Shown here: positions 13,491 through 25,203 of the stretch, piece by piece
How the letters are laid out: every line of letters starts with the position of its first letter
Numbering within the stretch: the first letter of the stretch is position 1
Assembly: GCA_946800325.1 (NCBI GenBank)
Contig: OX326961.1
Span: 11,468,215-11,532,214 of the forward strand
Length of the DNA stretch: 64,000 bases
Direction of reading: 5' to 3'
Source of the DNA: Luzula sylvatica
Taxonomy: Eukaryota; Streptophyta; Magnoliopsida; Poales; Juncaceae
The notes under the pieces: model-generated
Told to the model about the DNA's origin: nothing
The model's database searches: none
The model's input: the letters and a program-made list of their open reading frames with translations, nothing else
Made by a program: the position numbers and the translations under genes

Positions 13491-13984
13491 TAAATCCTAG
13501 TCAAAAATCCCGACTCAATTTCTTGCATGCAACCAGAATCCTAATCCTTATTTCCTTGCTGAACCGAGAAAGTCTTTCCTTCAAATCCCTCCAACATATA
13601 AAATGCCCCATCACTTCTCTCTCTTCTGTTAGTTCTGTACCACTCTTCTTCCCCGAATGCTAGATTCAACATAATGAGTCAACAATGCCTTGTTCTTCTG
13701 CCGCCGCACCCAAGAACTAAAGCCGAGGAGCTAGATGGTTTCGCTTCACGCCCTTGATTTCATTGCAATGCCGCCTCATTCTCTTCTATCTCCTCTTTAC
13801 CTTGTTAGTTAACTCGATTTACTTTATGTGAAAAAACGGCAGAAAAGCAATGAATCGATTTACCTTGTTTGTTAACTCGATTTATCTTTAATTGGTAGTA
13901 TTTTTGTGTTTTGCAGAGGTTTGATTAGAAAGGAGCTGATTGTAATTGATTTGGGGATTTTTGAGAAATTTTGGTCTATCGCAG
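13491..13984 (+). other. Probable captured 5' region of the UBC gene
   Basis: This is more GC-balanced sequence immediately upstream of the UBC start codon. It contains a TATA-like ATATAAAAT near 13598-13606, a pyrimidine-rich stretch (CACTTCTCTCTCTTCTG) and a possible leader intron ending in TTTTGCAG at about 13917. The composition fits a captured promoter and 5' UTR. This is inference from position only. Confidence 0.4.
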
Positions 13985-14410
13985 ATGGTTGAACGAGTTT
14001 ATGTGAAGCGGCTTCAGAAGGAATGTCATGCTATTTGCAAGGTTTGTTAATCAATTGGTCCATTTGAAATTTCTCTTTTTTTTATCATCTTTTTTTCTTT
14101 ATAGATTGACATTGACTTTATTTAATTCATGTGTAAAACACTAAGTAAACAAGAACAATCAAGAAAATAAGAACCTTTATTTTTTGTTTAATTGTTTATA
14201 GGAAGTGCTTCACAGATAGTTGCCCGACCATTGATAAAATTGACTGGCGTGAGTTTACTTTTTCTTTTAATTTAATTAATTACTTTATTTATTTTAAAAT
14301 TTTCTATGTAATGAGTTATTATTAATTCATCTTTTTTATTGATAGATTATGTACTTGAAGGAAGTAAAGGTAATAAAATTTGATAGATTATGGGCTCCTT
14401 TTGCAGGTAA
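13985..14410 (+). pseudogene. Captured 5' exons of a UBC33/UBC34-type (UBE2J2-like) ubiquitin-conjugating enzyme gene
   Basis: The exon from the ATG at 13985 to 14041 encodes MVERVYVKRLQKECHAICK, matching the N-terminus of plant UBC33/34 (KRLQKEYRALCK type). It is followed by a GT...AG intron (14042-14201). The second exon (14202 to about 14250) encodes QIVARP after a one-base frame break that places a stop early in frame. A second intron ends at about 14345, and the third exon reads HYVLEGSKG and then APFAG after a short disrupted stretch. The order and spacing match the start of the E2 fold of ER-anchored Ubc6-type enzymes, which act in ER-associated degradation. The catalytic-cysteine region and the C-terminal membrane anchor are absent. 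Introns are retained, so capture was from genomic DNA. The fragment is broken and not expected to give an active enzyme. Confidence 0.82.
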
Positions 14411-15780
14411 TTTTACTCAAATACCCATGTTAAAATTCATAGTTTGTAATAAAATTTGTGTTTTATTTTGCAATTTGTTTACTCCTTCAGCAGTCAGCGC
14501 CAAAATCAGAGTTGATTGATAGGCAGGACATGCGTTTCAATAATAATAGGGGTATTTTTGAAAAAAAATTACTGATTTTTTAAGCAATTTTATCTGCAGG
14601 ACTGTCTATTGGGTTTCAATTCAGAGTTGCAATTACTAAATTTAACTGATTTCTACTAATTAACGATTATAATGGTTATAATTTGTTTAATGATTTATCC
14701 GTTTCTTGATGCAGTTGCTACCGAGGAATCGAGGACCCCTTAGCAAGGTTGCATTTTTAAATAGATTGACAAGTGGGCTAAATGCGTAAGGGATTACGAG
14801 ACAGTAATGAAGAATCGTGAAGAAGATTTAGAAAATGAAGAACGGTAAAAATTGTTGGCAGTGAGAGACAGTAATGAAGAATTGTGAAGAAGATTTACGA
14901 GACGGTATTGGAGACTAAGCAAGAATTGCGGAGACATAGTACACCAACAAATTGTAGAGCGAGATATCCTACACGAAATGGTGACGATCGTCAAGAAAAA
15001 GGTCAAACAACTTAAGTATCATTTATCTTTTTTATCGCACATTTTTCCTAATAACATATTATCGTTAATTTTTTCAGTTTCATTTTGTTTTGTTAGTCTT
15101 GACTTGGCAGTGAGAGAATTCTGTAGCCCCTTTAATTCGTTGTCTCGATCATAAACTCTATCATACAAGTGGCGACAGTTCTGTAATGTACGATCATGAT
15201 CTTGAAAGGTAGATTTCTGATTTGAGTCCCAAATTAATTATTTTTTCTACAAAATTAATTTGAAATTACATTAATTTTCTTTTCTTTTTTCTTTTTTTGT
15301 AGTTATGCTTTATATGACACAGCAGCGTGTGCGCAATATTTTCTTGTTTTATTAGATTTTTCTTTAATTTTCATATTTCAGTATCTCATCTCGTGTCGAA
15401 TGTAATCATCAACGGTTATTTATATGAGGAAGCAGTAATCGAGCCCTCCTTGGCAAGGTAATTGCAGGTATATTAAATTTGCAAAGTTATGGGTTTGTAC
15501 AACTAAATTTAATTACAGGATATATTTGCAAAAAAGTAGTGGTTAATTTTCGTTAGTTATGCTATTGATTTTTTATTGCTTAGTTACAGGGGTATATATA
15601 CACTTTTTTACAATTTACGCCATGTATTTGATTATTGTTTTATTTTTCAAATTTTATTTCTTTCCGGTACTAGAAGGAGCATATGAAACTTCACATGGCT
15701 ATAATTCCACTGGCAGTGGGGCTTGCCAATACCCGAACCAGACGGATGGCCTTCCTCTAAAAACAATCTAGGATTCTCAA
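14411..15780 (+). other. CACTA interior with exon-like but unrecognised fragments
   Basis: Several stretches look like small exons between AT-rich introns, but I cannot name the source. At 14713-15012 the sequence encodes, in mixed frames, KWAKCVRDYETVMKNREEDL and a charged coiled-coil-like continuation. A roughly 34-bp phrase (GACAGTAATGAAGAA...GAAGAAGATTTA) is repeated directly inside it near 14806 and 14868. At 15559-15771 an open frame of 70 codons ends SHGYNSTGSG...YPNQTDG. These could be captured host exons or decayed transposase-associated sequence; no domain is recognisable. Confidence 0.4.
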
Positions 15781-16633
15781 ATATTGTTACGAAGCTTCGT
15801 TCATCCGGCTTAAAAGACAATCAAGACCTTCCTCTAAAATGTTTATGAATTGAGAAGCAGGAGAAATGCGCAAGATTAAAAGACAATCAAGGCCTTCCTC
15901 TAAAATGATTATTCGATTACAAGGGCTTATAATATTATTATCTTATATCTTCGTAAGGATCTTGCTTTTTTGAGATGTATGTTGTTTTGTTGTACTAGAA
16001 TTAACATTGTAGCAATGAAATGATAGTGTTTTTAGTAATATTTTTATTTAATATAAGTGGCGACAATATTATTGTCATATTTTATTAATATAATATGTAT
16101 GCTGTGACTAATGTTAGTTTCGTCACAAAATGTAGTCTCATATCTACATATTCAGGCACTAATATCATTCCCAAAAATAGTACAAATAATATATTAAGAG
16201 ATTAAAATTTGTCACATAAAAAAATTATTTAGAGGCAAGAACTAGTCACAGAAGAACATAGTCAGGGACAAAATTTAGTCAAATAAAGTATATATTCAGA
16301 TACTAAAATTTGTCACGTAAATCAAATATTCAGAGACAAATTCTAGTCATAAAACAATCATAGTTGGGGACGGAAATTAGTCACATAAAGAATATTTTCC
16401 ACGACGACGATTTGTCACAGAAAATTCATTTTCAGGGACTACCTAAGCAAATGAGGGAAAAAATCGGAAATTAGTCTTGTAGTAGGGACCAAAAAAAAAA
16501 AAACTTTTGTCACCCTGATTTGCTACGTCGGGGCTGTTAGGACAAAATCGTAGGGACTAGATGTAGTCCCTAAAGAGCTACAGCGACTCCAAACCGTGTT
16601 TTAGGGACTAAACACGTTTGTCCCTAACTACAT
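15781..16633. repeat. Right subterminal repeat region of the CACTA element
   Basis: Between about 16075 and 16445 a roughly 50-bp unit of the form TTCAGGGACAAAATTTGTCA, followed by CATAAA-type spacer, recurs about seven times with divergence. From 16490 to 16633 GGGACTA and TAGTCCC phrases occur in both orientations. Subterminal repeats like these bind transposase in characterised CACTA elements. The 15781-16070 part shows nothing recognisable. Confidence 0.7.
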
Positions 16634-16647
16634 TTTTTGTAGTAGTG
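16634..16647 (-). repeat. Right terminal inverted repeat of the CACTA element
   Basis: Exact reverse complement of 9584-9597, followed by the TAA target duplication at 16648-16650. Confidence 0.95.
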
Positions 16648-17157
16648 TAATTAACTAACTAACTAACTAACTACTAGCTAACTAACTAACAAACTAATTA
16701 ATTAACTAACTAACTAACTTATTAACTAATTAACTAACTAACTACATTCCTACATACCCAAAAACTGTCTAACTAACTGACTATCTAACTAACTAACTAA
16801 CTACTAGCTAACTAACTAACTGACTAACTAACTACTAAATAACAAACTAACTAACTAACTAACGAACGAACCTACTAATTAAGTAACTATCAAACTAAAT
16901 AAAAACTACCTTCTTACATGTTAACTAACTAACTAACAAACAAACTATTTAACTAACAACCTAACTAACTAAATAACTAACTAACTAACTAACTGACTAA
17001 CTAACTACCTTCCTACATACCCACTAACTAACTAACTATCTATCTATCTTCCTACATACCTATTAACTAACTAAATAACTAACTAACTAACTAATTAACT
17101 AACTAACTTACTAATTAACTACCTTCCTACAAACCCATTAACTAACTAACTAACAAG

Positions 17158-17189
<32 letters not shown>

Positions 17190-17466
17190 CTTCCTACATA
17201 CCTATTAACAAACTAACTAACAGACTAAATAATTAACTATCTAACTACCCACCTTCCTACATACCCACTAACTAACTAACTAACTAACTACTAGCTAACT
17301 AACTAACTAACAAAATAACTGAAAAATCAACTAACTAACTAACTAACAAACTGACTTACTAACTAACTAACTAATTAACTAACTAACTGACTAATTAGCT
17401 ACCTTCCTATATACCCACCAACTAACTAACTGACTATCTAAGTAACTAACTAACTAACTAACCAAA

Positions 17467-17501
<35 letters not shown>

Positions 17502-17675
17502 TGAACTAGATACTAGCTAACTAACTAAGTAACTAACTAACTAACTAACTAGCTACCTTCCTACATACCCACTACCAACCTAACTAACTAACTAACTAAC
17601 TAACTAATTAATTAATTAATTAACTAGCTAACTAACTAACTAACTAACTAACTACCTACCTTTCTGCAAGCATAT

Positions 17676-17709
<34 letters not shown>

Positions 17710-17721
17710 CTAGCTAAGTAG

Positions 17722-17752
<31 letters not shown>

Positions 17753-18289
17753 CCTACCTTCTAGAATACCCACTAACTATATAAACTAACTAACTAATTA
17801 ACTAACTAACTAACTAATTAACTAACTACAAGCTAACTAACTAACTAAATAACTAACTAATTAACTAACTAACTAACTAACTCCTAGCTAACTAACTAAC
17901 TAACTAACTAACTACCTTTAAACATAACTATTAACTAACTAACTAACTAACTAACTACCTAACTAACTAATTAACTGATTGCCTTCATACAAACACACTA
18001 ACTTACTAACTAACAAACTTACTAACTAACTAACTAAGTAACTAACTGACTGACTTACTTACAATATTCCTACATACCTATTAACTAGCTAACTTACTAC
18101 CTTCCTACATGCCCATTAAATAACTAACTAACTAACTAATTATGAGCTAGCTAACTAACTAACTAACTAAATAACTAACTAATTACTAACTAACTAACTA
18201 ACTAAATAACTAACTAACTCATTAACTACATCACTAACTAACTGCCTTCCTACATACCCACAAACTATCTAACTGAGTAACTTGATAAG

Positions 18290-18336
<47 letters not shown>

Positions 18337-18402
18337 ATACCTACGTTCCAACATACCCACTAACTAACTAACTAACTAAATAACTAACTAACAAACTACT
18401 AG

Positions 18403-18442
<40 letters not shown>

Positions 18443-18883
18443 ATAACTAACTTATTGACTAACTAACTAACTAACTAACTAATAGATAACTAACTAACTA
18501 ACTAACAATTTAACTAACTAACTTCCTTCCTATATACATATTAACAAACCAACTAACAAACAAACAAACTAACTAACTAATTAACTAAGTAACAAACTAA
18601 CTAGCTACCTTCGTACATACCCACTAACTAATTAATTTACTAACTAACTAACTATCTAATTAACTAACTAACTAGATAACTTACTACTAGCTGACTGACT
18701 TACTAACTTACTTCCTTCCAACATACATATTCACTAACTAACTACCTAACTAACTAATTAACTACTAGATAACTAACTAACTAACTAACTAACTAATTAA
18801 CTAACTATCTAACTATCTAAATAACTACGTTCTTACATAAATATTAACTAACTAACTAATTAACTAACTAATTAACTAACAAC

Positions 18884-18922
<39 letters not shown>

Positions 18923-19029
18923 CCTTCCTACATACCAACTAACTAACTAACTACCTAACTAACTAACTAATTATTTACCTTTTTATTTAACTTAACTAAC
19001 TAACAACCTTCTTATATACATATTAACTG

Positions 19030-19061
<32 letters not shown>

Positions 19062-19261
19062 CTAGCAAACTAACTAACTAACTAACTAACCACCTTTCTA
19101 CATACATATGAACTAACTAACTAACTAATTAACAAACTAACTAACTACTAGATAACTAACTAACTTACTAACTAACCAACTAACTACATACCCACTAACT
19201 AACTAACTAATTAACTAATTAATTAACTACATAACTAACTAACTGACCACTAGCTAAGTAG

Positions 19262-19296
<35 letters not shown>

Positions 19297-19431
19297 CCTA
19301 CCTTCCTGCATACCCACTATTTAACTAACTAAATAACTAACTAAGTACTGGCTGACTAACTAACTAACTAAATAAATAAATAACTAACTAATTGACTAAC
19401 TAACTAACTAACTAACTAACTAACAAATAGA

Positions 19432-19467
<36 letters not shown>

Positions 19468-19804
19468 AAATAGATAACTAACTAACTAACTAACAATTTA
19501 ACTAACTAACTTCCTTCTTATATACATATTAACTAACTAACTAACTGACTAATTAACTAACTAACTAACTAGCTAGCTACCTTCCTACATACCCACTAAC
19601 TAATTAATTTACTAACTAACTAACTAACTAATTAACAAACTAACTAGCTGACTTACTACTAGTTTACGAACCGACTAACTAACAACCTTCCAACATACCT
19701 ATAAACTAACTAACTAACTAACTAAATAACTACTAGATAACTAACTAACTAACTAATTAACTAACTATCTAACTATTTAACTAACTACCTTCTTACATAA
19801 ATAT

Positions 19805-19839
<35 letters not shown>

Positions 19840-19840
19840 T

Positions 19841-19878
<38 letters not shown>

Positions 19879-20652
19879 CCTTCCTACATACCCACTAACT
19901 AACTAACTACCTAACTAACTAACTAATTATTTACCTTTTTATTTAACTTAACTAACTAACAACCTTCTTATATACATATTAACTAACAAACAAACAAACT
20001 AACTAACTAATTAGCTACCTTCCTACATATACCCACTACCTAACTTATTTACTAACTAACTTACTAACTAACTAACTAATTAACTAACTAACTACTAGCA
20101 AACTAACTAACTAACTAACTAACTAACCACCTTTCTACATACATATGAACTAACTAACTAACTAATTAACAAACTAACTAACTACTAGATAACTAACTAA
20201 CAAACAAACTAACTAACTAATTAACTAACTAACTAACTAACTAGCTACCTTCCTACATACCCACTAACTAATTAATTTACTAACTAACTAACTAACTAAT
20301 TAACTAACTAACAAGATAACTTACTACTAGCTAACTAACCGACTAACTAACTTCCTTCCAACATACATATTCACTAACTAACTAACTAACTACTAGATAA
20401 CTAACTGACTAACTAACTAATTAACTGACTATCTAACTAACTACCTTCTTTCATAAATATTAACTAACTAACTAACTAACTAACTAATTAACTAACAACC
20501 TAACTAACAAACAAACAAACTAACTGACTAACTAACTAACTAACTACCTTCCTACATACCCACTACCTAACTAACTAACTAATTATTATCTTTTTTATTT
20601 AACTTAACTCACAAACAACCTTCTTATATACATATTAACTAACTAACTAACC

Positions 20653-20690
<38 letters not shown>

Positions 20691-20994
20691 TTAGCTAACT
20701 GACTAACTAACTAGCTACCTTCCTACATATACCCACTACCTAACTAATTTACTAACTAACTCACTAACTAACTAACTAATTAACTAACTAACTACTAGCA
20801 AACTAACTAACTAACCAACTAATCACCTTTCTACATACATATTAACTAACTAACTAACTAATTAACTAACTAACTAACTACTAGATAACTAACTAACTTA
20901 CTAACTAACCAACTAACTACATACCCACTAACTAACTAACTAATTAACTAACTAATTAACTACATAACTAACTAAATGACCACTTCCTAAGTAG

Positions 20995-21025
<31 letters not shown>

Positions 21026-21672
21026 CCTACATTCCTGCATACCAACTATTTAACTAACTAAATAACTAACTAACTACTGGCTGACTAACTAACTAACTAA
21101 CTAACTAAATAACTAACTAATTGACCAACTAACTAACTAACTAACTAACAAATAGATAACTAACTAACTAACTAACTAACAAATAGACAACTACCTAACT
21201 AACTAACTATTTAACTAACTAACTTCCTTCTTATATACATATTAACTAACTAACTAACTAACTAACTGACTAACTAACTAATTAACTAACTAACTAACTA
21301 ACTATTTGACTAAGAAACTAACTACCTTCTTATATGCATATTAACTAACAAACTAACTAACTAACGAATTGACTAACTGATTAACTAACTAGCTAACTAA
21401 CAAGATAACTACTAGCTAACTACTAGCTAACTGATTAACTAACTAACTTACTAACTAACTAACTAACGAACTACTAGCTCACTAACTAACTAATTAACTA
21501 ACTAACTAACTAGCTAACTAACTACCTAACTAACTAATTTCCTAACTACCTTCCTACAAACCCACTAACTAACTAACTAACTAACTAATTAACTAACTGA
21601 CTTACTAACTACCTAACTGACTAACTATCTTCCTACATTCCTTTTAACTAACTAACTAACTAACTAATTAAT

Positions 21673-21703
<31 letters not shown>

Positions 21704-21785
21704 CTAACTAACTGCTAGCTAACTAAGTAACTAATTAATTGAATAACTAACTAATTAACTAACTACCTAATAGATAACTAACTAG

Positions 21786-21817
<32 letters not shown>

Positions 21818-21891
21818 TTAACTATCTATCTAACTAACTAACTACCTTTTACATACATATAAACTAACTAACTAAATAACTACCTAAAATA
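16648..21891 (-). repeat. CTAA-oriented satellite with cassettes
   Basis: Degenerate CTAA repeats with cassettes such as CCTTCCTACATACCCACTAA, CCTTCTTATATACATATTAA, CCTTTTTATTTAACTTAA, CCTTTCTACATACATATGAA and CCTTCTTACATAAATATTAA. Long segments match block 46390-53562 in the same order (for example CCCAAAAACTGTCTAAC at about 16757 and 46511, and TTTAAACATAACTATTAA at about 17914 and 47804). Internal near-duplicates also occur, with the stretch from about 19050 resembling that from about 20110. No gene is seen. Confidence 0.93.
21705..21887 (+). repeat. Left copy of a ~180-bp direct duplication flanking a copia fragment
   Basis: This satellite segment, starting near ACTGCTAGCTAACTAAGTAA and ending ATAACTACCTAA, recurs at 22842-23024 with few differences. 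The copia fragment lies exactly between the two copies. Confidence 0.8.
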
Positions 21892-22212
21892 TTTTTTTTT
21901 TTTTTTTTTTTTTTTTTCGAAAACCCGACCAGTTCGTCTAGTTCGTCCAGAACGAACTCCAAGTTCGTTAGAACGGACTCGATACTGCCAGTTTCCTCAA
22001 AAACCTGATTTTTGCACCGTTTTGTCCGAAAATCAAATTTTCAACAGATCCAATCTGTTTAACACTTTAATAACATGCAAATATCCAATATTTGATTCAC
22101 TAAAGGTCTTTCTATCATCAATTTTGCTCAATTTTGCAATTTTAGCCCAAAATTCTAAAATTTCCTAAATTCGACATAAAACATTGATTTTCGATGGTTT
22201 TAGCGAGCGATT

Positions 22213-22224
22213 GCTCTGATACCA
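22213..22224 (-). other. Primer-binding site (tRNA-iMet type)
   Basis: Minus strand TGGTATCAGAGC, the standard plant copia primer-binding site, one base from the LTR end (LTR ends ...CCCTACA on the minus strand). Confidence 0.85.
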
Positions 22225-22225
22225 C

Positions 22226-22798
22226 TGTAGGGTTACGCACACGATTATCATAGTGTGCAGCGGAAATTAGTTCACGTGCGTAACCTAATTCTACCGGGAT
22301 CACGCCCGAAAACCACCGAAAAAGGAAGAGTTTCGGAGATAATTATCTCGTACAAGTTAGTACGTGTCGATTACTTCTCCAAATCCGTGATCCTTCTCCA
22401 AGGAATGCTCGTGCAGTCCCTCTACTCGTGTCCACCTTGATTTCGAACGATCGGAAATCGCCAACGCCGTTCTAGTCGACGTCACGATTGAATCTCTCAA
22501 GATCTTTGCTCCAATCTCCCTCTCAATCTCACTAGATCTAATCTAGAGTTTGTGGGGAAGAAAGAGGAAAAATGACGGCGGATAAACCTAATTTTTCTGA
22601 AAAAGGCTTAACCCAAAACGAAATCAGAATTTCATATATATAGGAAACAGACTGCTGAGTCCGTTCCGAACTGACTCAGTTCGTTCCGAACGAACTCAGT
22701 CCGTTCTGCGGTCCGTTCTGCGGTCCGTTCTGCGGTCCGTTCTGCGGTCCGTTCTGCAGTCCGTTCTCCAGTCCGTTCTGCTGGATTAAGACTATACA
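22226..22798 (-). repeat. Copia LTR (single)
   Basis: On the minus strand it starts TGTATAGTC and ends CCCTACA, giving TG...CA ends and a length of 573 bp. A TATA-like TATATATAGG (complement, near 22636-22645) precedes a probable start site. A 12-bp unit (GTCCGTTCTGCG) is repeated about seven times at 22698-22783, next to near-palindromic AGTTCGTTCCGAACGAACT. Confidence 0.75.
22698..22783 (+). repeat. 12-bp tandem repeat in the copia LTR
   Basis: GTCCGTTCTGCG is repeated about seven times, with the last units drifting to CTGCA and CTCCA. It lies upstream of the presumed TATA box on the minus strand. The GTCCGTT half-site also forms the palindrome arrays of elements A-D. Confidence 0.85.
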
Positions 22799-22809
22799 TA
22801 TAAATTGAA

Positions 22810-22850
<41 letters not shown>

Positions 22851-22922
22851 GCTAGCTAACTAAGTAACTAATTAATTGAATAACTAACTAATTAACTAAC
22901 TACCTAATAGATAACTAACTAG

Positions 22923-22954
<32 letters not shown>

Positions 22955-23248
22955 TTAACTAACTATCTAACTAACTAACTACCTTTTACATACATATAAA
23001 CTAACTAACTAAATAACTACCTAACAAACTAACTCGCTAAATAACTAACTAACTAACTAACTAACTAACTGACTACTAGCTAACCAGCTAACTAACTAAG
23101 TAACTAACTGACTAACTAACTAACTAACCAACTAACTAACTAAATAACTAACTTATTAACTAACTAACTAACTAACTACCTTCCTACATACCCACTAAAT
23201 AACTAACTAACTAGCTAACTCAATAACTAACTACTAGCTAACTACTAG

Positions 23249-23279
<31 letters not shown>

Positions 23280-23280
23280 G
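22799..23280 (-). repeat. CTAA satellite, including the right copy of the ~180-bp duplication
   Basis: CTAA repeats; 22842-23024 duplicates 21705-21887. The segment ends at the start of solo LTR A. No gene is seen. Confidence 0.9.
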
Positions 23281-23692
23281 TGATGTGAGGCAAATAAGGC
23301 ACAAATTTAATGCTTAAATTGGGGATTTTAGCCCTTGTGAAGAACAATTCTATATACTTTATTAATCATATTTGAGATAACATGAATATTTCTTCACTAA
23401 GTGTGTTTTATTGCTTAATCACAGGAATTAGAAGGAATTTCTGGGAATTTGGAGAGTGTAGTTGTCTCCAACACATTAAGACGAGTGAAAACGATATATT
23501 ATACCGATATATTCGGTACATGAATGAGACGGGAGGCAAACAATTATCATGATAGAAACTTACACAAAAGTCTACACGAAAACCACTCAATCCTTAGCCC
23601 TTATCCTGCCCACCTACCTTTGGTGGGAATTACCTCCTTACCCCCAATCCTCTCCACCAACTCGTGGCCAATAAGAAGACTCCATGAGTGCT

Positions 23693-23700
23693 ATAAATAT
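23693..23700 (+). promoter_or_regulatory. TATA box of LTR A
   Basis: TATAAATA-type box, 20-25 bases downstream of a CCAAT motif. It occupies the same LTR position as the boxes of B, D and E. Confidence 0.65.
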
Positions 23701-23740
23701 GACCACAAGGGCCACGAGTTTGGGTACGCTCTTTTATGCC

Positions 23741-23791
<51 letters not shown>
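23741..23791 (+). repeat. CT dinucleotide microsatellite in LTR A
   Basis: About 50 bases of uninterrupted CT, some 40 bases downstream of the TATA box. The same tract occurs in the LTRs of B and D, so it is an LTR feature with variable length. Confidence 0.9.
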
Positions 23792-23794
<3 letters not shown>

Positions 23795-24423
23795 GGAAGT
23801 CCAAGAACCTTCAAGAACACGCAAGAATTGCAAATTCGAACGATAATTCTCTAGGATCGAGCACCGAATAGAAGCTTACTTCATTCGGTGATTGGTCTAC
23901 ACTTCGACGAAGATCGAGTTGTGTGGTTTGGGTTGGAGCTTTCTTCATCCGAATCCGCGCAAGCAAGAAAACGAGCTTTCTCTACTTCGATTGGGAGCTT
24001 TCTTCCAATTGATATCTTGCAAATCTCGAGTTCACTCAACCGGTACGGAGCTTACTTCGATTGGCGACTGGATTGGTACGAAAGGAACACGTTGTGCGAG
24101 ACGACTAGCTCACTAGCATCTCAAGGCAACGGAGAAGGCATCCAAGACGAGACTCGAAGCTCACTTCATCTCTCTAGGTGTTTTCTTTCCTTTCTTTCCT
24201 TTCTTGTAGTTTTAATTGAATTGGATTTGTGTAAAGAATTCTCGGTTTAATGAATCTTTAGTTTCTTGTTTACTTGAATCGAATCTTTGTTGGTGTTTTT
24301 ACTTGATCTCTTACTTTTAATTACTGCCTTGAACTTAGTTTAAATTTCCCTTAGTTCAATCTCAAAATCAAACCTTCAATTCAATCCTCAATTCAAATTA
24401 CAATTTCGAAATCCAGAACAAGT

Positions 24424-24742
24424 TCCGTTGTAACGGAACCCAACTTGCGTTGTAACGGACATTTCGGTTCGTACCTGACTTTCAGTCTGTTGGTACTCCG
24501 TTATAACGCACTTTACTTCCGTTGTAACGGACCAGTAAGGGAAGGCATTCAATAGCACTCATACTAGTGCGTTGTAACGGACATACGAGTTCGTTGTAAC
24601 GGATCAACCAATCCGTTATAACGCTACTTCTATCCGTTATAACGGACTACTTCTTTCCGTTGTAACGGACCTTCATATCAATTCCTGCGTTAACATTACC
24701 CTAATGTCCGTTGTAACGGACTGAATGTCCGTTGTAACGGAC
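24424..24742 (+). repeat. TCCGTTNNAACGGA palindrome array in LTR A
   Basis: I count 11 copies, with the centre mostly GT or AT and one half-site sometimes changed to GCGTT or AACGC. Copies are spaced about 20-45 bp. The last is followed by a TTCTGTGA phrase, as in elements B and C. The array lies about 730-1,050 bases downstream of the TATA box. Confidence 0.9.
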
Positions 24743-24915
24743 TACCTTCTGTGATTCTTCTTTGCTATTTCTTGTCTAATTTTGATTAAATCTTTGACGC
24801 AATTGCTCCCCGTAGAACGAACTTGCATATTTTCCACTATACATCTATATTTTCCAAACTTGTTGATTGAATTGGGTTTTCGAATACAACGATAATTTTA
24901 CACGCCAAAAACCCA

Positions 24916-24935
24916 CTAACTAACTAACTAACTAC

Positions 24936-24975
<40 letters not shown>

Positions 24976-25203
24976 ATAACTGACTAACTAACTAACTACC
25001 TTCCTACATACCCACTAACTAACTAAATACCTAACTAACTAACTAACTATTTACCTTTTTATTTAACTTAACTAACTAACAACCTTCTTATATACATATT
25101 AACTAACTAACTAACCAACTAACTAGCTAACAAACAAACTAACTAACTAATTAGCTAACTGACTAACTAACCAGCTACCTTCCTACATATACCCACTACC
25201 TAA
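24916..25203 (-). repeat. CTAA satellite between elements A and B
   Basis: CTAA repeats with standard cassettes; the last five bases, CCTAA (25199-25203), are the target duplication of element B. Nothing else is seen. Confidence 0.93.

Larger units (their letters stand above)
9584..16647. mobile_element. CACTA (En/Spm) DNA transposon, non-autonomous, carrying captured gene fragments
   Basis: The element begins CACTACTACAAAAA and ends with the exact reverse complement of those 14 bases. It is flanked by a 3-bp duplication, TAA (9581-9583 and 16648-16650), inside the CTAA satellite. A terminal CACTA and a 3-bp target duplication are diagnostic of the CACTA superfamily. Subterminal sequence is rich in short motifs (GGGACTA, TTTGTCAC) in both orientations, as expected for transposase-binding regions. 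No transposase ORF is visible in 7,064 bp, so it appears non-autonomous. It carries pieces of a sucrose synthase gene and a UBC33/34-type gene, both with introns, which makes it a Pack-CACTA (Pack-TYPE) element. The orientation of the original element cannot be fixed without a transposase gene. Confidence 0.93.
21892..22798 (-). mobile_element. Ty1/copia fragment: LTR, PBS and leader, ending in a poly(A) tract (minus strand)
   Basis: Read on the minus strand: an LTR (22798 to 22226), one spacer base, a primer-binding site complementary to initiator tRNA-Met (22224 to 22213), about 300 bp of leader, then a run of 26 A (21917-21892). No internal coding region and no second LTR are present, so this is a truncated element. 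It lies between two copies of a ~180-bp satellite segment, not within a normal 5-bp target duplication. A 61-codon open frame inside the LTR has no protein-like features. Confidence 0.75.
23281..24915 (+). mobile_element. Element A: solo gypsy LTR, same family as the LTR of element D
   Basis: It starts TGATGTGAGGCAAATAAGGC, matching the LTR of element D (55168 down to 53563 on the minus strand) through most of its length. It ends ACGCCAAAAACCC directly against the satellite, lacking the last 8-9 bases of the expected end (GCTAATCA). No internal region follows. It carries a CCAAT box (23668), a TATA box (23693-23700), a CT-dinucleotide tract and 11 copies of the TCCGTTNNAACGGA motif. Open frames of 115, 120 and 74 codons inside it are LTR sequence: their frames are not conserved between A, B and D. 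Confidence 0.85.

Noticed and set aside
14794..15006. 70-aa minus-strand ORF inside the CACTA element
   Set aside because: Runs antisense to the exon-like stretch at 14713-15012 and has no recognisable motif.
9584..16647. Autonomous CACTA transposase
   Set aside because: No long ORF and no recognisable transposase blocks in any frame, though a highly decayed or many-intron gene cannot be completely excluded by eye.
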